DNA of 64,000 nucleotides from Ningiella ruwaisensis (GCF_004798935.1 NZ_RAHT01000007.1:62001-126000), one strand, 5' to 3'. Positions 27,998-37,859 are shown, numbered from the stretch's first letter. Numbers and translations: made by a program. Notes: a model not told the origin generated them from the sequence alone.

Positions 27998-28827
27998 ATA
28001 AGCATCTAATTATTTATTCCGACCTGGATGGTACCCTTTTGGATCACTACAGTTATTCGTTTGAGCCGGTTATCCAAACACTCAGTGACTTAAAAGCAAA
28101 AAATATTCCGGTTATCTTAAATACGAGCAAAACCGCTGCAGAAGTCAAAGAAATTCACAAAAAATTGAATTTAGATACACCTTTTATCATCGAAAACGGT
28201 GCCGCTGTGTATGTTCCAAAAAATGCCTTTAAAACCAAGCCAAAATCTGCCGTTTGGCAAGATGGATACTGGGTGAAGACTTTTGCACCTAAACGCAGCC
28301 ATTGGAAAGGATTATTATCAAAATTATCCAGAGACTATGCGGGTGAATTTGAAGCGTTTTCAGATATGTCTATTAATCGTATTTGCGAAGTTACCGATTT
28401 GCCTGAAGCCGATGCCAGACTAGCGTCCAAAAGACTGTTCGGCGAACCCTTACTTTGGAAGGGCTCCGATGCGCGGCAAGGCGAGTTCATTAAAAAGGCT
28501 GAAACCTTAGGTGCCAAGCCACTTCGTGGTGGACGTTTTCTACATATAAGTGGTGATACTAATAAAGGTAAAGCGATGGAGTGGCTCAGTGAAGAATATA
28601 AAAGGCAATGGCAAGCCAGTAAAGTCACTACTATTGCTTTAGGTGATGGCAACAATGATGTTGCCATGTTAGAGGCAGCGGATATTGCCGTTCGTATTTT
28701 GTCTCCCGTCCATCCACCTGTACAGTTACAGCGGACAGACGGAGTAATCACAACAAGCAAACACGGGCCAGAAGGCTGGCGAGAAGCCATTGAACCTCTC
28801 GTAGCGCAAAGCACAACAAACCATTAA
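27982..28827 (+). CDS. Glucosyl/mannosyl-3-phosphoglycerate phosphatase (HAD-IIB)
   Basis: HAD phosphatase of the MpgP/YedP family. Motif I is D14-L-D16-G-T-L-L-D, the second motif TSKTAAEV, and the C-terminal GDGNNDVAMLEAAD binds the metal. The family removes phosphate from mannosyl- or glucosyl-3-phosphoglycerate. The adjoining GT81-like synthase makes glucosyl-3-phosphoglycerate the likely substrate here (inference). It has 281 residues and overlaps the kinase gene; gpgS follows after 15 bases. Confidence 0.85.
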   Translation: MSAAINKHLIIYSDLDGTLLDHYSYSFEPVIQTLSDLKAKNIPVILNTSKTAAEVKEIHKKLNLDTPFIIENGAAVYVPKNAFKTKPKSAVWQDGYWVKTFAPKRSHWKGLLSKLSRDYAGEFEAFSDMSINRICEVTDLPEADARLASKRLFGEPLLWKGSDARQGEFIKKAETLGAKPLRGGRFLHISGDTNKGKAMEWLSEEYKRQWQASKVTTIALGDGNNDVAMLEAADIAVRILSPVHPPVQLQRTDGVITTSKHGPEGWREAIEPLVAQSTTNH

Positions 28828-28842
28828 CAAGGGAAATATACT

Positions 28843-30069
28843 ATGGCTGATTTTTATCAAAACGGGATTATCACTACGCTGCATAATTTAGAGTCGCGTA
28901 ATATAGATGATTTGGAAGCTGAGTTATCAAGTTTCTCTAGCAGACGGCCAATGGGTTTGATTTTGCCGTCTTTATTTTCAGAGTTAGAAGGCAAAGCACT
29001 GCCTAATATACTTAAACATATTGCACAAGTGCCCTATTTAAGCCAAATCGTTATCGGTCTTGATAGAGCAAGTGAGGCGCAGTATCAGCATGCGCTGAAG
29101 TTTTTCGACACGCTTCCACAAGAACATACCGTATTGTGGAATGATGGCCCTCGTCTGAAAGCTTTGGATGAAGAATTACAGCGTCTTGGTTTGGCGCCAA
29201 AGGAAATGGGAAAAGGCAGGAATGTCTGGTATTGCATGGGTTATATATTGGCGTCAAACAAAGTTGAGAGTGTGGCGCTTCATGATTGCGATATCCTTAC
29301 CTATGACCGTTCGCTGCTTGCCAGACTCATCTACCCTGTTGCAAATCCCCAGTTTAACTACGAATTTTGCAAAGGATTTTATGCCCGAGTTGCCGATGGA
29401 AAAATCAATGGCCGTGTATCACGCTTGCTCGTAACGCCCTTATTAAGAGCGCTTAAGCATACGGTTGGTCATAACGATTATCTGGAATATATGGACAGTT
29501 TTCGCTACCCACTGGCAGGGGAATTCTCATTTAGGCGTGATGTACTTAACGATATCCGCATTCCCAGCGATTGGGGTCTTGAAATTGGCGTACTGTCTGA
29601 GATGCACCGAAATTATTCTCACAATCGTTTGTGTCAGGCTGACATTGCACATATTTACGATCACAAACATCAGGATCTTTCTGCCAATAACGACCAGGGA
29701 GGCTTATCTAAAATGTCCATAGACATTACAAAAGCCCTGTTCAGGAAGCTCGCAACTCAGGGCACGGTGTTTAATACAGAAACATTTCGTACTATCAAAG
29801 CCACCTACTTCAGGATAGCGCTGGATTTTATAGAAACCTATCATAATGATGCCATTATGAATGGCCTGGATTTAGACATTGATTCGGAAGAACGCGCGGT
29901 AGAACTGTTTGCGCAAAATATTATGAAAGCAGGCAGCAGCTTTTTAGATAATCCGATGGAAACGCCATTTATCCCGAGCTGGAATCGAGTCGTCAGCGCA
30001 AAACCTGACGTGCTTGAGTGTTTAAGAAAAGCCGTTGAAGAAGACACAGCGGAATATAAGGCAAGTTAA
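28843..30069 (+). CDS. gpgS: Glucosyl-3-phosphoglycerate synthase (GT81-like)
   Basis: GT-A fold glycosyltransferase that would join glucose from an NDP-glucose to 3-phosphoglycerate. The metal/nucleotide motif is D148-C-D150 (ALHDCDILTYDR). Family segments include FCKGFYARV, GRVSRLLVTPLLRAL and PLAGEFSFRRDVL. It has 408 residues. The start at ATG 28843 has AAGGGAAA upstream. Mannosyl-3-phosphoglycerate synthase is the alternative, but the RLLVTPLLR region and the GH13_18 partner favour glucose. Confidence 0.82.
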   Translation: MADFYQNGIITTLHNLESRNIDDLEAELSSFSSRRPMGLILPSLFSELEGKALPNILKHIAQVPYLSQIVIGLDRASEAQYQHALKFFDTLPQEHTVLWNDGPRLKALDEELQRLGLAPKEMGKGRNVWYCMGYILASNKVESVALHDCDILTYDRSLLARLIYPVANPQFNYEFCKGFYARVADGKINGRVSRLLVTPLLRALKHTVGHNDYLEYMDSFRYPLAGEFSFRRDVLNDIRIPSDWGLEIGVLSEMHRNYSHNRLCQADIAHIYDHKHQDLSANNDQGGLSKMSIDITKALFRKLATQGTVFNTETFRTIKATYFRIALDFIETYHNDAIMNGLDLDIDSEERAVELFAQNIMKAGSSFLDNPMETPFIPSWNRVVSAKPDVLECLRKAVEEDTAEYKAS

Positions 30070-30133
30070 TACTGGAGCGACGAAAGGTCTTCTTTTGTAT
30101 TGATGAAAAGAAAATTAAAAATAGGTGCGCACT

Positions 30134-31933
30134 ATGACAGCTATGCAAGAACCCACATTGGCACTGCTAACGGATAAAATCGTACATCAACTAGACTTCA
30201 TTTATAAAGATATAGCGCTTGATAAAGACCATGAAACCATTGCAAAGGAATTGCTGGCGTCCATGCGAATATACTCAGATGAGGATGTGCATTTTGTCGA
30301 ACCGCATAAAAATCTGTGGGATGAGCAGGATGTTGTCTTGATTACCTACGGCGACAGCGTGCATTTACCTTCAAGTGATTTGTCCAGTGGACCCAATGAA
30401 GTTCCCTTAAAAACCTTGCATCGTTTTCTAAATCGCTATTGCAGCCATGCCATCAACCATGTGCACATACTGCCTTTCTTCCCCTATAGTTCAGATGATG
30501 GCTTTGCCGTTATCGATTACTCCACAGTAAATGAATCTCTGGGCAGTTGGGAAGATGTGAGCGCCATATCCGAAGACTTTAGCCTGATGGTCGATTTAGT
30601 GATCAACCACTGTTCTTCACGAAGTGCATGGTTTCAGCAATTTATTGAGAACAAGGCGCCCGGCAATGCCTTCTTTTTTACCGCCGATTTGACCGATGAC
30701 ATATCCCAGGTTGTTCGTCCTCGAACCTCTCCTTTGTTGCGCGAAACTGCGACTTATCATGGGGTCAAGCACGTATGGTGTACCTTTTCTCACGACCAGG
30801 TCGATTTTGATTTTCGTAATCCAGATGTGCTTAAAGCCTTTGTAGAAATCATTAGGCTCTATTTGGATAAAGGCACAAGGATTTTTCGATTTGATGCTAT
30901 CGCCTTTTTATGGAAAGTGGCTGGTACAAGCTGTATAAACTTACCAGAAACGCACGAATGCGTCAGATTGCTTCGCACTTTGATTGAAAGCGCAGCGCCT
31001 AATGCACTTATTATTACCGAAACCAATATTCCCAATCGTGAAAACCTGACCTACTTTGGAAATGCTAACGAAGCCCACGCCATTTATAACTTTTCATTGC
31101 CACCATTGTTGCTTAATACACTGGTAAGCGGCTCAAGTCGCTATCTGAAAAGCTGGTTGATGAGTATGCCGCCTGCGCAAAACGGTACATTTTATTTTAA
31201 TTTTATCGCCTCTCACGATGGCATTGGTTTGCGTCCAGCAGAAGGGCTATTGTCTGATGAAGAAATCAATGAGCTGGTAAATTGTGTGCTCAAATTCGGC
31301 GGGCGCGTAAGTTGGCGAAGCGCTGATAGCGGCAAACAAAAGCCTTACGAACTGAATATTGCGCTCATAGACGCATTGAAAGGTACTATCGATGGTGAGG
31401 ACCAGTGGCAAATTGAACGCTTTATTTGTGCGCACGCAATTATGTTTGCTCTGGAAGGCGTACCCGGCCTGTACATCCACTCGCTGCTGGGAACCACTAA
31501 TGATGAAGAAAAAGTCGTTAACACCGGTCAGAACCGCTCAATCAATCGGCATCGATGGGATTACAACAAGTTGGTAAAAGAACTGGATGACGTGTATTCA
31601 TTGCATCATCAGGTACTAACTCAAATTACGCAGTTACTGCATATTCGACGCGCACAAAGCGCTTTTCATCCTAACGCAACGCAATTTACCTTGCAGTTGC
31701 GCGATGAATTATTTGGTTTCTGGCGGCAAAGTTTAGACCGAAAACAAAGTATCTTCTGCATTTCCAATATTACTCGTACTGAGCAGTCTTTATATTTGTC
31801 TGATATTAATTTGATTGGAACAGATGAATGGACAGATTTAATTTCGCAGGAGCATATAAGCGCAGAAGATATTGAGATAAAACTGGCGCCCTATCAAAGC
31901 ATTTGGCTTACCAATCGCTTTGACAGGGATTAA
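30134..31933 (+). CDS. GH13_18 sugar phosphorylase, probably glucosylglycerate phosphorylase
   Basis: Sucrose-phosphorylase-like GH13 enzyme of 599 residues. Counting from ATG 30134, the nucleophile is D254 ([12 protein letters not shown]), the acid/base E296 (IITETNIPN) and the third carboxylate D362 ([12 protein letters not shown]). The [10 protein letters not shown] segment resembles glucosylglycerate phosphorylases such as E. coli YcjM more than classical sucrose phosphorylase (VRLDAVGY). Context with gpgS, its phosphatase and glycerate kinase supports phosphorolysis of glucosylglycerate to glucose-1-phosphate and D-glycerate. ATG 30134 is preferred over GTG 30125, with AGG eight bases before the ATG. 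It starts 64 bases after gpgS. Confidence 0.82.
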   Translation: MTAMQEPTLALLTDKIVHQLDFIYKDIALDKDHETIAKELLASMRIYSDEDVHFVEPHKNLWDEQDVVLITYGDSVHLPSSDLSSGPNEVPLKTLHRFLNRYCSHAINHVHILPFFPYSSDDGFAVIDYSTVNESLGSWEDVSAISEDFSLMVDLVINHCSSRSAWFQQFIENKAPGNAFFFTADLTDDISQVVRPRTSPLLRETATYHGVKHVWCTFSHDQVDFDFRNPDVLKAFVEIIRLYLDKGTRIFRFDAIAFLWKVAGTSCINLPETHECVRLLRTLIESAAPNALIITETNIPNRENLTYFGNANEAHAIYNFSLPPLLLNTLVSGSSRYLKSWLMSMPPAQNGTFYFNFIASHDGIGLRPAEGLLSDEEINELVNCVLKFGGRVSWRSADSGKQKPYELNIALIDALKGTIDGEDQWQIERFICAHAIMFALEGVPGLYIHSLLGTTNDEEKVVNTGQNRSINRHRWDYNKLVKELDDVYSLHHQVLTQITQLLHIRRAQSAFHPNATQFTLQLRDELFGFWRQSLDRKQSIFCISNITRTEQSLYLSDINLIGTDEWTDLISQEHISAEDIEIKLAPYQSIWLTNRFDRD

Positions 31934-31950
31934 AATAATGAAAATAAACG

Positions 31951-32754
31951 TTACTCGAAATTACGTGCTCGTTTAGTTTCAATTGTTGCTATGTAACCAT
32001 GCCATGATGCATAACCAATAATTGGCATGATCACTAAAAACGCTGCAAAATATGTAACAAAGCCAAGAAAGACTGAGAACACAATCACACAGGCCCAAAT
32101 GAACATGGGTAACTTATTTTTCCATACGGCGTTCATGCTGGTTAGCACTGCCGTAGCAAGGTCTACTCTTCTCTCTAACAAAATGGGTTGGGTAAAGGCG
32201 GTAATAAAGTATACAAGCGTTGTGAATCCTACCCCTACGATAGTTCCAAGAAGCAAAAATTGCCATGCGTTACCAATACTAAATTCAAGATAAGGCGGAT
32301 ATAACGCGTGGATTAAAGAAGCTACGCGTAACCAAAATATCATTAAAATCATTAATAAAATGCCAAATCCCCACTCATTCACCGCATTGCGAGACATGGC
32401 TTTGATAGAGTGTCTAAAAGAAGGTTTGTTCTTTTTCTCAAATTGCCAGGCAACATCGTAAAGACCTGCTGCTAAAAACGGACCTAACAACATAAAGGCA
32501 ATCATTGCCGGGAAAATAACTAAATGCCATTCTGTTGCCAGAACAAGAAAATAAATGGCCAGCGGGAGCGCGGTAAAAATAGCGCCATAGGTAAAACTGA
32601 TGAGTTTTGCATTTTTAAAATCGTTAACTGCTAATGCAATCCAGCGAAAACAGGCAAATTTATCCAACGTTTTGCTTGGAATGACCCGAGCAATACCGCT
32701 TTGTTCAATTGCTGTTGCTTCTGAGTCAACAGCTGGTTCTATTTTCTGAGACAT
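31951..32754 (-). CDS. DUF2189 integral membrane protein
   Basis: 267 residues with about six membrane segments (near 55-75, 78-98, 130-155, 165-190, 210-235 and 238-258) after a hydrophilic N-terminus. The FRWIALAVNDFKNA start and FLLLGPFLAAGLYD-like segment identify DUF2189. Function is unknown. It is convergent with the phosphorylase gene, with only 17 bases between their stops. Confidence 0.82.
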   Translation of the reverse strand: MSQKIEPAVDSEATAIEQSGIARVIPSKTLDKFACFRWIALAVNDFKNAKLISFTYGAIFTALPLAIYFLVLATEWHLVIFPAMIAFMLLGPFLAAGLYDVAWQFEKKNKPSFRHSIKAMSRNAVNEWGFGILLMILMIFWLRVASLIHALYPPYLEFSIGNAWQFLLLGTIVGVGFTTLVYFITAFTQPILLERRVDLATAVLTSMNAVWKNKLPMFIWACVIVFSVFLGFVTYFAAFLVIMPIIGYASWHGYIATIETKRARNFE

Positions 32755-32857
32755 AGCATCCCCCTAGTGAGAATATAAGCGTTTCTTTTTTTACAATATT
32801 TTTAAAATATTGTTAACTCTTATACTAATTAACTTAACACTTGAGGTCAAAAATTGA

Positions 32858-33388
32858 TCACAAATTATTGATGTCGGTCAAACGCCAGTCTATTGCTGTA
32901 TTGAAGTGACGAGAGAGAAAAGTGTTCAGATCACTGAAACTGGTGACATCGGTCGGATAGCCCGCGATCATTTCAGCAACAAATTTATGGCAATTCTGTC
33001 GAAGAAGATGGTAATCATAAAGTTGAAATAGTTGCGAACGAGCCCGTTCAATTGCAAAGCTGTCAGACAAAGCCTTGCCATTCATATTGCTGGCGACATA
33101 AATTTTTTCACCACTTCGTTTATCCAAAAATCGCCGCGGATTAACGCACCTCACTAAACCTGCCCCGCTAAGCTCATAAATATTACCGTCAATCCAAATG
33201 CCGGTATGGTCAAGGACTTCATAAATGCCACAAGTGACAATACTGCCGTTAACGGGTGACACCGCTTGTTTGCATACACCAGGCATTCTTTCGACGATCC
33301 TTTTATGGCGCAAATGCGCGGTATTAAGCCTGTTTCCGGCATATAGCGAAACAGCGGCAGCTCCGAGCCAAATTAAAGGGGCTGGCAT
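32858..33388 (-). CDS. LRAT-like (permuted NlpC/P60) small membrane-associated protein
   Basis: 176 residues. A short hydrophobic N-terminus (about 4-20) precedes a domain with H61 in YEVLDHTGIWIDG, a YELSG strand, and C133 in LLRQNCHKFVAEMI. This His...NC pattern is that of LRAT-like thiol hydrolases or acyltransferases with a permuted papain fold. The substrate is unknown. The gene stands alone between DUF2189 and divergent alaA. Confidence 0.68.
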   Translation of the reverse strand: MPAPLIWLGAAAVSLYAGNRLNTAHLRHKRIVERMPGVCKQAVSPVNGSIVTCGIYEVLDHTGIWIDGNIYELSGAGLVRCVNPRRFLDKRSGEKIYVASNMNGKALSDSFAIERARSQLFQLYDYHLLRQNCHKFVAEMIAGYPTDVTSFSDLNTFLSRHFNTAIDWRLTDINNL

Positions 33389-33543
33389 AAACGAATCTCC
33401 AACGTAAAACCTTTATCGTAGTGAATAAATATTTAAAATTTAAGTGAAATTTTGTGACAAAACATGTCATTTTTGGCTTAACAGTAAAGCCACTATGCTT
33501 TACTCTTAGAGTATCTAAATATTGTTCAGTTCAGTCTCACTTC

Positions 33544-34776
33544 ATGCATCCAATTTTACAAGCTAAAAAGCTCGAAAACGTATGTTACGATATTCGAGGT
33601 CCTATTCTTGCTACCGCCAACAAGATGGAAGAAGCTGGCGAGCGTATCTTAAAGCTAAATATCGGCAATCCGGCCCCCTTTGGTTTTGACGCACCCGATG
33701 ACATATTAAAGGACGTTATTCGCCAACTTCCCACTGCACAAGGCTATTCTGACGCGCAAGGTATCTACAGTGCTCGTGTTGCGGTTATGCAGTATTATCA
33801 GCAAAAAGGCATAGAACATATAGCTATAGAGGATGTATATCTAGGCAATGGTGTGAGTGAGCTCATCACAATGGCAATGCAGGCCTTGCTTAACAGTGGT
33901 GACGAAGTGTTAATTCCGGCACCCGATTACCCTTTATGGACAGCAGCAGTCAATTTATCATCGGGAACTGCAGTACATTATATGTGCGATGAACAATCGC
34001 TGTGGTATCCGGACATGGCTGATATTCGCGCTAAAATTACATCCAAAACAAAAGCCATTGTACTCATTAATCCTAATAACCCAACCGGAGCGGTCTATAG
34101 CCCTGAAGTCCTTCAAGATATTGTCAATATTGCTCGAGAATATAATTTGATAATTTTTAGTGACGAAATTTACGATAAGGTTTTATACGATGATGCAAAG
34201 CATACCTGCATAGCATCGCTCGCACCGGATGTGTTTTGTGTCACTTTTGGCGGTTTGTCTAAAAATTATCGGGTAGCTGGCTTCAGAGCTGGCTGGCTTT
34301 TGGTAAGCGGAAATAAAAAAGCCGCTGCAAGTTACATCGAAGGTCTAACCGTGTTGTCGTCAATGCGCTTGTGCTCTAATGTACCCTGCCAATACGCCAT
34401 TCAAACTGCACTAGGTGGCTATCAAAGCATCAATGACCTTGTTAGCGGAGACGGTCGATTGCTGACCCAACGCAACCTCGCCTATGAAAAACTCAACCAA
34501 ATGACTGGCGTAAGTTGTGTAAAGCCTATGGGCGCAATGTACTGCTTTGCCAAAGTCGACCCTCAGCAGTTCGATATTGATAGTGACGTTAATTTAGTGC
34601 TTGATCTATTAAAAGATAAGAAAATCCTTGTTGTGCAAGGTAGCGCATTCAATTTACACCAGGGCCTGTATTTTAGAGTTGTATTTTTACCTCATAAGGA
34701 TGTTTTGCTGCCTGCGCTTGAAAGTATGCAGGAATTTTTTCTTAGTAGATCGCGAAAAGGTGCACAAGTTAAATGA
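33544..34776 (+). CDS. alaA: Glutamate-pyruvate aminotransferase AlaA
   Basis: PLP-dependent class I aminotransferase making alanine from pyruvate. The start ATG 33544 gives KLENVCYDIRGPIL, which aligns with E. coli AlaA (YfbQ); the open frame extends 30 codons upstream without family sequence. PLP-binding K240 is in GGLSKNYRVAGFRAGW. KLNIGNPAPFGFDAPD is also diagnostic. It overlaps yfbR by four bases, matching the E. coli yfbQ-yfbR order. Confidence 0.95.
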   Translation: MHPILQAKKLENVCYDIRGPILATANKMEEAGERILKLNIGNPAPFGFDAPDDILKDVIRQLPTAQGYSDAQGIYSARVAVMQYYQQKGIEHIAIEDVYLGNGVSELITMAMQALLNSGDEVLIPAPDYPLWTAAVNLSSGTAVHYMCDEQSLWYPDMADIRAKITSKTKAIVLINPNNPTGAVYSPEVLQDIVNIAREYNLIIFSDEIYDKVLYDDAKHTCIASLAPDVFCVTFGGLSKNYRVAGFRAGWLLVSGNKKAAASYIEGLTVLSSMRLCSNVPCQYAIQTALGGYQSINDLVSGDGRLLTQRNLAYEKLNQMTGVSCVKPMGAMYCFAKVDPQQFDIDSDVNLVLDLLKDKKILVVQGSAFNLHQGLYFRVVFLPHKDVLLPALESMQEFFLSRSRKGAQVK

Positions 34777-35408
34777 AAAAACCGGCTTTAAATAAAGCAA
34801 AGTCAATTACTAGCAGTCCTTTTTTAGCCTGGATTTTGCGAATGCCACTGATTAAACGGTGGGCGCTTATGCATTCAGTTAAAGAAGAGAATGTTGCCGA
34901 ACATAGTCATCAAGTAGCGGTCATCGCGCATTTATTAGCGAGTATTCGAAACACTTATTTTGGCTCTGATATTAGTCCAGAGCGAGCCGCAACCGTTGCG
35001 CTTTATCATGAAGTATCTGAAACAAAACTTCAGGATATCAACCACGTGACCAAGTATCATAATCCTGACTTAACACGAGAATTTAAAAAGATTGAAGAAA
35101 TGGCAGAGATTGAATGCTTGCACACGCTCCCTGAAAAACTTCAATCGCAATTTTCTAGTCTGCTCGTCCAGAAGAATGTCGATCCGGTCTACAAACGGAT
35201 TGTAAAAGCCGCAGATTTAATCTCAGCCTATTTGAAAGCCTCTGATGAGCTCAGCTATCAAAATAAAGAGTTTGCGCATGTTAAAACGCGCTTAGAATCA
35301 ATGATTGCCGAATATTCTAACGAAATGCCCGAAATTGCATTGTTTTTGGCACTATTTGAAGAAAAATGTTTAGTCAACGTAGACGAACTAACACAAAAGA
35401 TGGAGTAG
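34773..35408 (+). CDS. yfbR: YfbR-like HD-superfamily 5'-deoxynucleotidase with HE variant site
   Basis: Homologue of the E. coli dNMP-specific 5'-nucleotidase. H44 (VAEHSHQV), substrate-side W30, E83, D88 and a later KAADLISAYLK Asp are kept. The signature His-Asp pair (E. coli H68-D69) is H79-E80 here (LYHEVSE), a substitution of a metal ligand. Glu may still bind metal, so activity is uncertain. It has 211 residues. The start overlaps the alaA stop (ATGA) and dgt follows after seven bases. Confidence 0.88.
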   Translation: MKKPALNKAKSITSSPFLAWILRMPLIKRWALMHSVKEENVAEHSHQVAVIAHLLASIRNTYFGSDISPERAATVALYHEVSETKLQDINHVTKYHNPDLTREFKKIEEMAEIECLHTLPEKLQSQFSSLLVQKNVDPVYKRIVKAADLISAYLKASDELSYQNKEFAHVKTRLESMIAEYSNEMPEIALFLALFEEKCLVNVDELTQKME

Positions 35409-35415
35409 TTGCAGG

Positions 35416-36765
35416 ATGTCGCAATGGGAAGAACGAAGACTAGAACGCAACCCAAAGCGAGACGGTGACCACCGTAGCGCTTATCAACGCGACAAAGCAA
35501 GGATCATGCACTGCGCCTCATTCAGACGCCTACAGGCGAAAACGCAGGTTGTGGGTGTAGGGATTGGTGATTTTTATCGTACACGATTAACACATTCGCT
35601 TGAAGCGGCTCAAATAGGCACCGGGATCAGTGCACAGTTACAGCAAAAGTATTCAGAACTGACCGATTATTTGCAATTAGACGAGCATTTAATTGAAACA
35701 ATTTGCCTTGCGCATGACATTGGTCATCCCCCATTTGGTCATGGAGGGGAAATTGCGCTTCATTACATGATGTCTGATTACGGCGGATTTGAGGGGAACG
35801 GCCAGACCTTTCGTATTCTCACAAAACTCGAAGCTTACTCTCCTAATGACGGGATGAATCTGGCTCGCCGTTCGCTTTTAGGCGTGTTGAAATACCCTAA
35901 TTTTATGTCAGCGCTAAGCAATCCCGCCTGTCATCCAATAAAACCCACTCGTTTTTCTCAAGTGAAAGCCAGCGAGTGGCATCCACCTAAAGCGCTCTTC
36001 GACTGCGACAAAGATGCATTTGATTGGGTCCTTTCGCCTTTAAGTGCAAAAGACAAAGCGCATTTTATGGCGTTTGCATCAAACGAGGACAAACTGGCCG
36101 ACCAACAAGCCAATAAAGAGCATAACAAAACGCAGTATAAATCCATTGATTGCTCCATAATGGAATTAGCTGACGACATTGCATACGGCATTCATGATTT
36201 AGAAGATGCAATTGTGATGGGATTAATTAGCCAAGCTCAATTTTCAGAAGAAGTTAGCACGCCATTATCGACAATGGAAATTCCCTTTTTATCGGATAAG
36301 GCCTTTGATATTGAAACACAACTGTTTGCCAGTGAAGCCTACGCGCGCAAAAATGCGATAGGCGCATTGGTTAACTGTTTTATCACCGCTATCGAAATTC
36401 AAACGCTTAACGATTTCCAAGACGCGTTGCTAAAATATAACGCTAAACTTCCTCAGCCGTATCAGGCTGCTTTACAAACCTTCAAACGCTTTGTATTTGC
36501 GCATGTGATCAAGAAGCCCGAAATTCAGCTATTAGAATTTAAAGGGCAACAAATTGTAATGGCATTGTTTGAGGCATTTGCAAGCGAACCTTTAAGGCTG
36601 CTGCCAAAAAATACAGCAAAGAGGTGGCAAGTCGCAAAAGAAGAAAGTGATGAACTTAGCATGCGAGTGATAGCAGATTATATCTCCGGGATGACAGATG
36701 AATACGCGAATCGTGTTTATGCCAATTTGTTTTTGCCCAAGTCACATCGAATAACAGACAAATAA
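35416..36765 (+). CDS. dgt: dGTPase-family deoxynucleotide triphosphohydrolase
   Basis: HD-domain enzyme splitting dGTP (or other dNTPs) to the nucleoside and triphosphate. The conserved start RNPKRDGDHRSAYQRD, H60 (LTHSLEAAQIG), H100-D101 (CLAHDIGHPPFGHGGE) and ELADDIAYGIHDLEDA are intact. It has 449 residues. It lies seven bases after yfbR, so two nucleotide-degrading enzymes are likely co-expressed. Related dGTPases act in phage defence in other bacteria; that role here is speculation. Confidence 0.92.
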   Translation: MSQWEERRLERNPKRDGDHRSAYQRDKARIMHCASFRRLQAKTQVVGVGIGDFYRTRLTHSLEAAQIGTGISAQLQQKYSELTDYLQLDEHLIETICLAHDIGHPPFGHGGEIALHYMMSDYGGFEGNGQTFRILTKLEAYSPNDGMNLARRSLLGVLKYPNFMSALSNPACHPIKPTRFSQVKASEWHPPKALFDCDKDAFDWVLSPLSAKDKAHFMAFASNEDKLADQQANKEHNKTQYKSIDCSIMELADDIAYGIHDLEDAIVMGLISQAQFSEEVSTPLSTMEIPFLSDKAFDIETQLFASEAYARKNAIGALVNCFITAIEIQTLNDFQDALLKYNAKLPQPYQAALQTFKRFVFAHVIKKPEIQLLEFKGQQIVMALFEAFASEPLRLLPKNTAKRWQVAKEESDELSMRVIADYISGMTDEYANRVYANLFLPKSHRITDK

Positions 36766-36857
36766 GTACTGAAACCGTTGAAACATTTTGGTGTTTATCA
36801 AGGTCTGTATAAATGAACGGCTTAAAACGCGCACACAGCGATACCCAATAGGACATT

Positions 36858-37859
36858 ATGCTTATTCAACGTTGGCAAAAAAATCGAATTAAAGAGTCTG
36901 AGGTCACCGATGAGGCCGTATATAGAGATCGTCGCAGAATACTGAAACAGTTAGGCTTTTTAGGGGCAATGAGCGCTCTGTCACAATCTGCTCAGGCCGG
37001 GCCTTTCGATTTGTTTAAAAGCGAAGAAAAGCCAGAATTCGAGCGTAGGCCGCTTAATTTTAAAAAAGCGGATTCAAACGTGGCGTCTTTAACCGAAGAA
37101 TCCACTGCCACCAGTTACAATAACTTTTACGAATTTGGTACAAGCAAAAGCGACCCGAAAGACGAGGCGCAAGATTTTAAGGTCGACCCTTGGACGCTTC
37201 AGGTTGATGGAATGGTCGAAACCCCCATTACTTTAAATTACGACGATATTTATAAGCGATTTACGCTTGAAGAGAGGATCTATCGTTTACGCTGCGTTGA
37301 AGCATGGTCGATGGTTATTCCCTGGATTGGGTTTTCTTTGGCAGATTTACTCAAAGCGGCCAAGCCTTTATCCAGTGCGAAATACGTCGCTTTTCAGACG
37401 CTATACGACCCTAAGCAAATGCCCGGACAACGCAGTCGTTTTGTGGGTGGTGGAATAGATTATCCTTATGTTGAAGGACTGCGTATAGACGAGGCCATGC
37501 ATCCCCTCACCCTTATGAGCGTGGGTATGTATGGTCAAACGCTCCCCCCGCAAAACGGCGCTCCCATTCGATTGGTTGTGCCATGGAAATATGGCTTCAA
37601 AAGTATAAAGTCTGTGGTGAAAATTTCCTTAGTCGACAACGAGCCTCCTACCACCTGGAATATCTTGGCACCAGACGAATATGGATTTTATGCTAACGTT
37701 AATCCTAACGTTGATCATCCCAGATGGTCTCAGGCACGCGAGCGCCGAATTATGGGGAGTGGACTTAACGCCATGCAAAGAATCGATACGCAAATGTTTA
37801 ACGGATACGATGAAGTGGCTTCACTATATTCCGGTATGGACTTGCGCAAACTTTATTGA
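36858..37859 (+). CDS. msrP: Protein-methionine-sulfoxide reductase MsrP
   Basis: Periplasmic molybdopterin enzyme repairing oxidised methionines. The Tat signal is [12 protein letters not shown] (residues 23-34), with cleavage near QAGP. Mo-coordinating C146 is in [14 protein letters not shown]. It has 333 residues. It is followed after 69 bases by its haem-quinone partner msrQ, the usual pair. Confidence 0.95.
   Translation: MLIQRWQKNRIKESEVTDEAVYRDRRRILKQLGFLGAMSALSQSAQAGPFDLFKSEEKPEFERRPLNFKKADSNVASLTEESTATSYNNFYEFGTSKSDPKDEAQDFKVDPWTLQVDGMVETPITLNYDDIYKRFTLEERIYRLRCVEAWSMVIPWIGFSLADLLKAAKPLSSAKYVAFQTLYDPKQMPGQRSRFVGGGIDYPYVEGLRIDEAMHPLTLMSVGMYGQTLPPQNGAPIRLVVPWKYGFKSIKSVVKISLVDNEPPTTWNILAPDEYGFYANVNPNVDHPRWSQARERRIMGSGLNAMQRIDTQMFNGYDEVASLYSGMDLRKLY

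Noticed and set aside
28335-28814. A 159-codon open frame on the minus strand opposite the glucosyl-3-phosphoglycerate phosphatase gene.
   Set aside because: It lies wholly inside a well-supported HAD phosphatase gene, has Cys/Arg/Pro/Leu composition typical of antisense frames, and shows no family motif.
30125-30127. GTG at 30125 as phosphorylase start.
   Set aside because: The AGG that fits as ribosome site overlaps this codon and is correctly spaced for ATG 30134.
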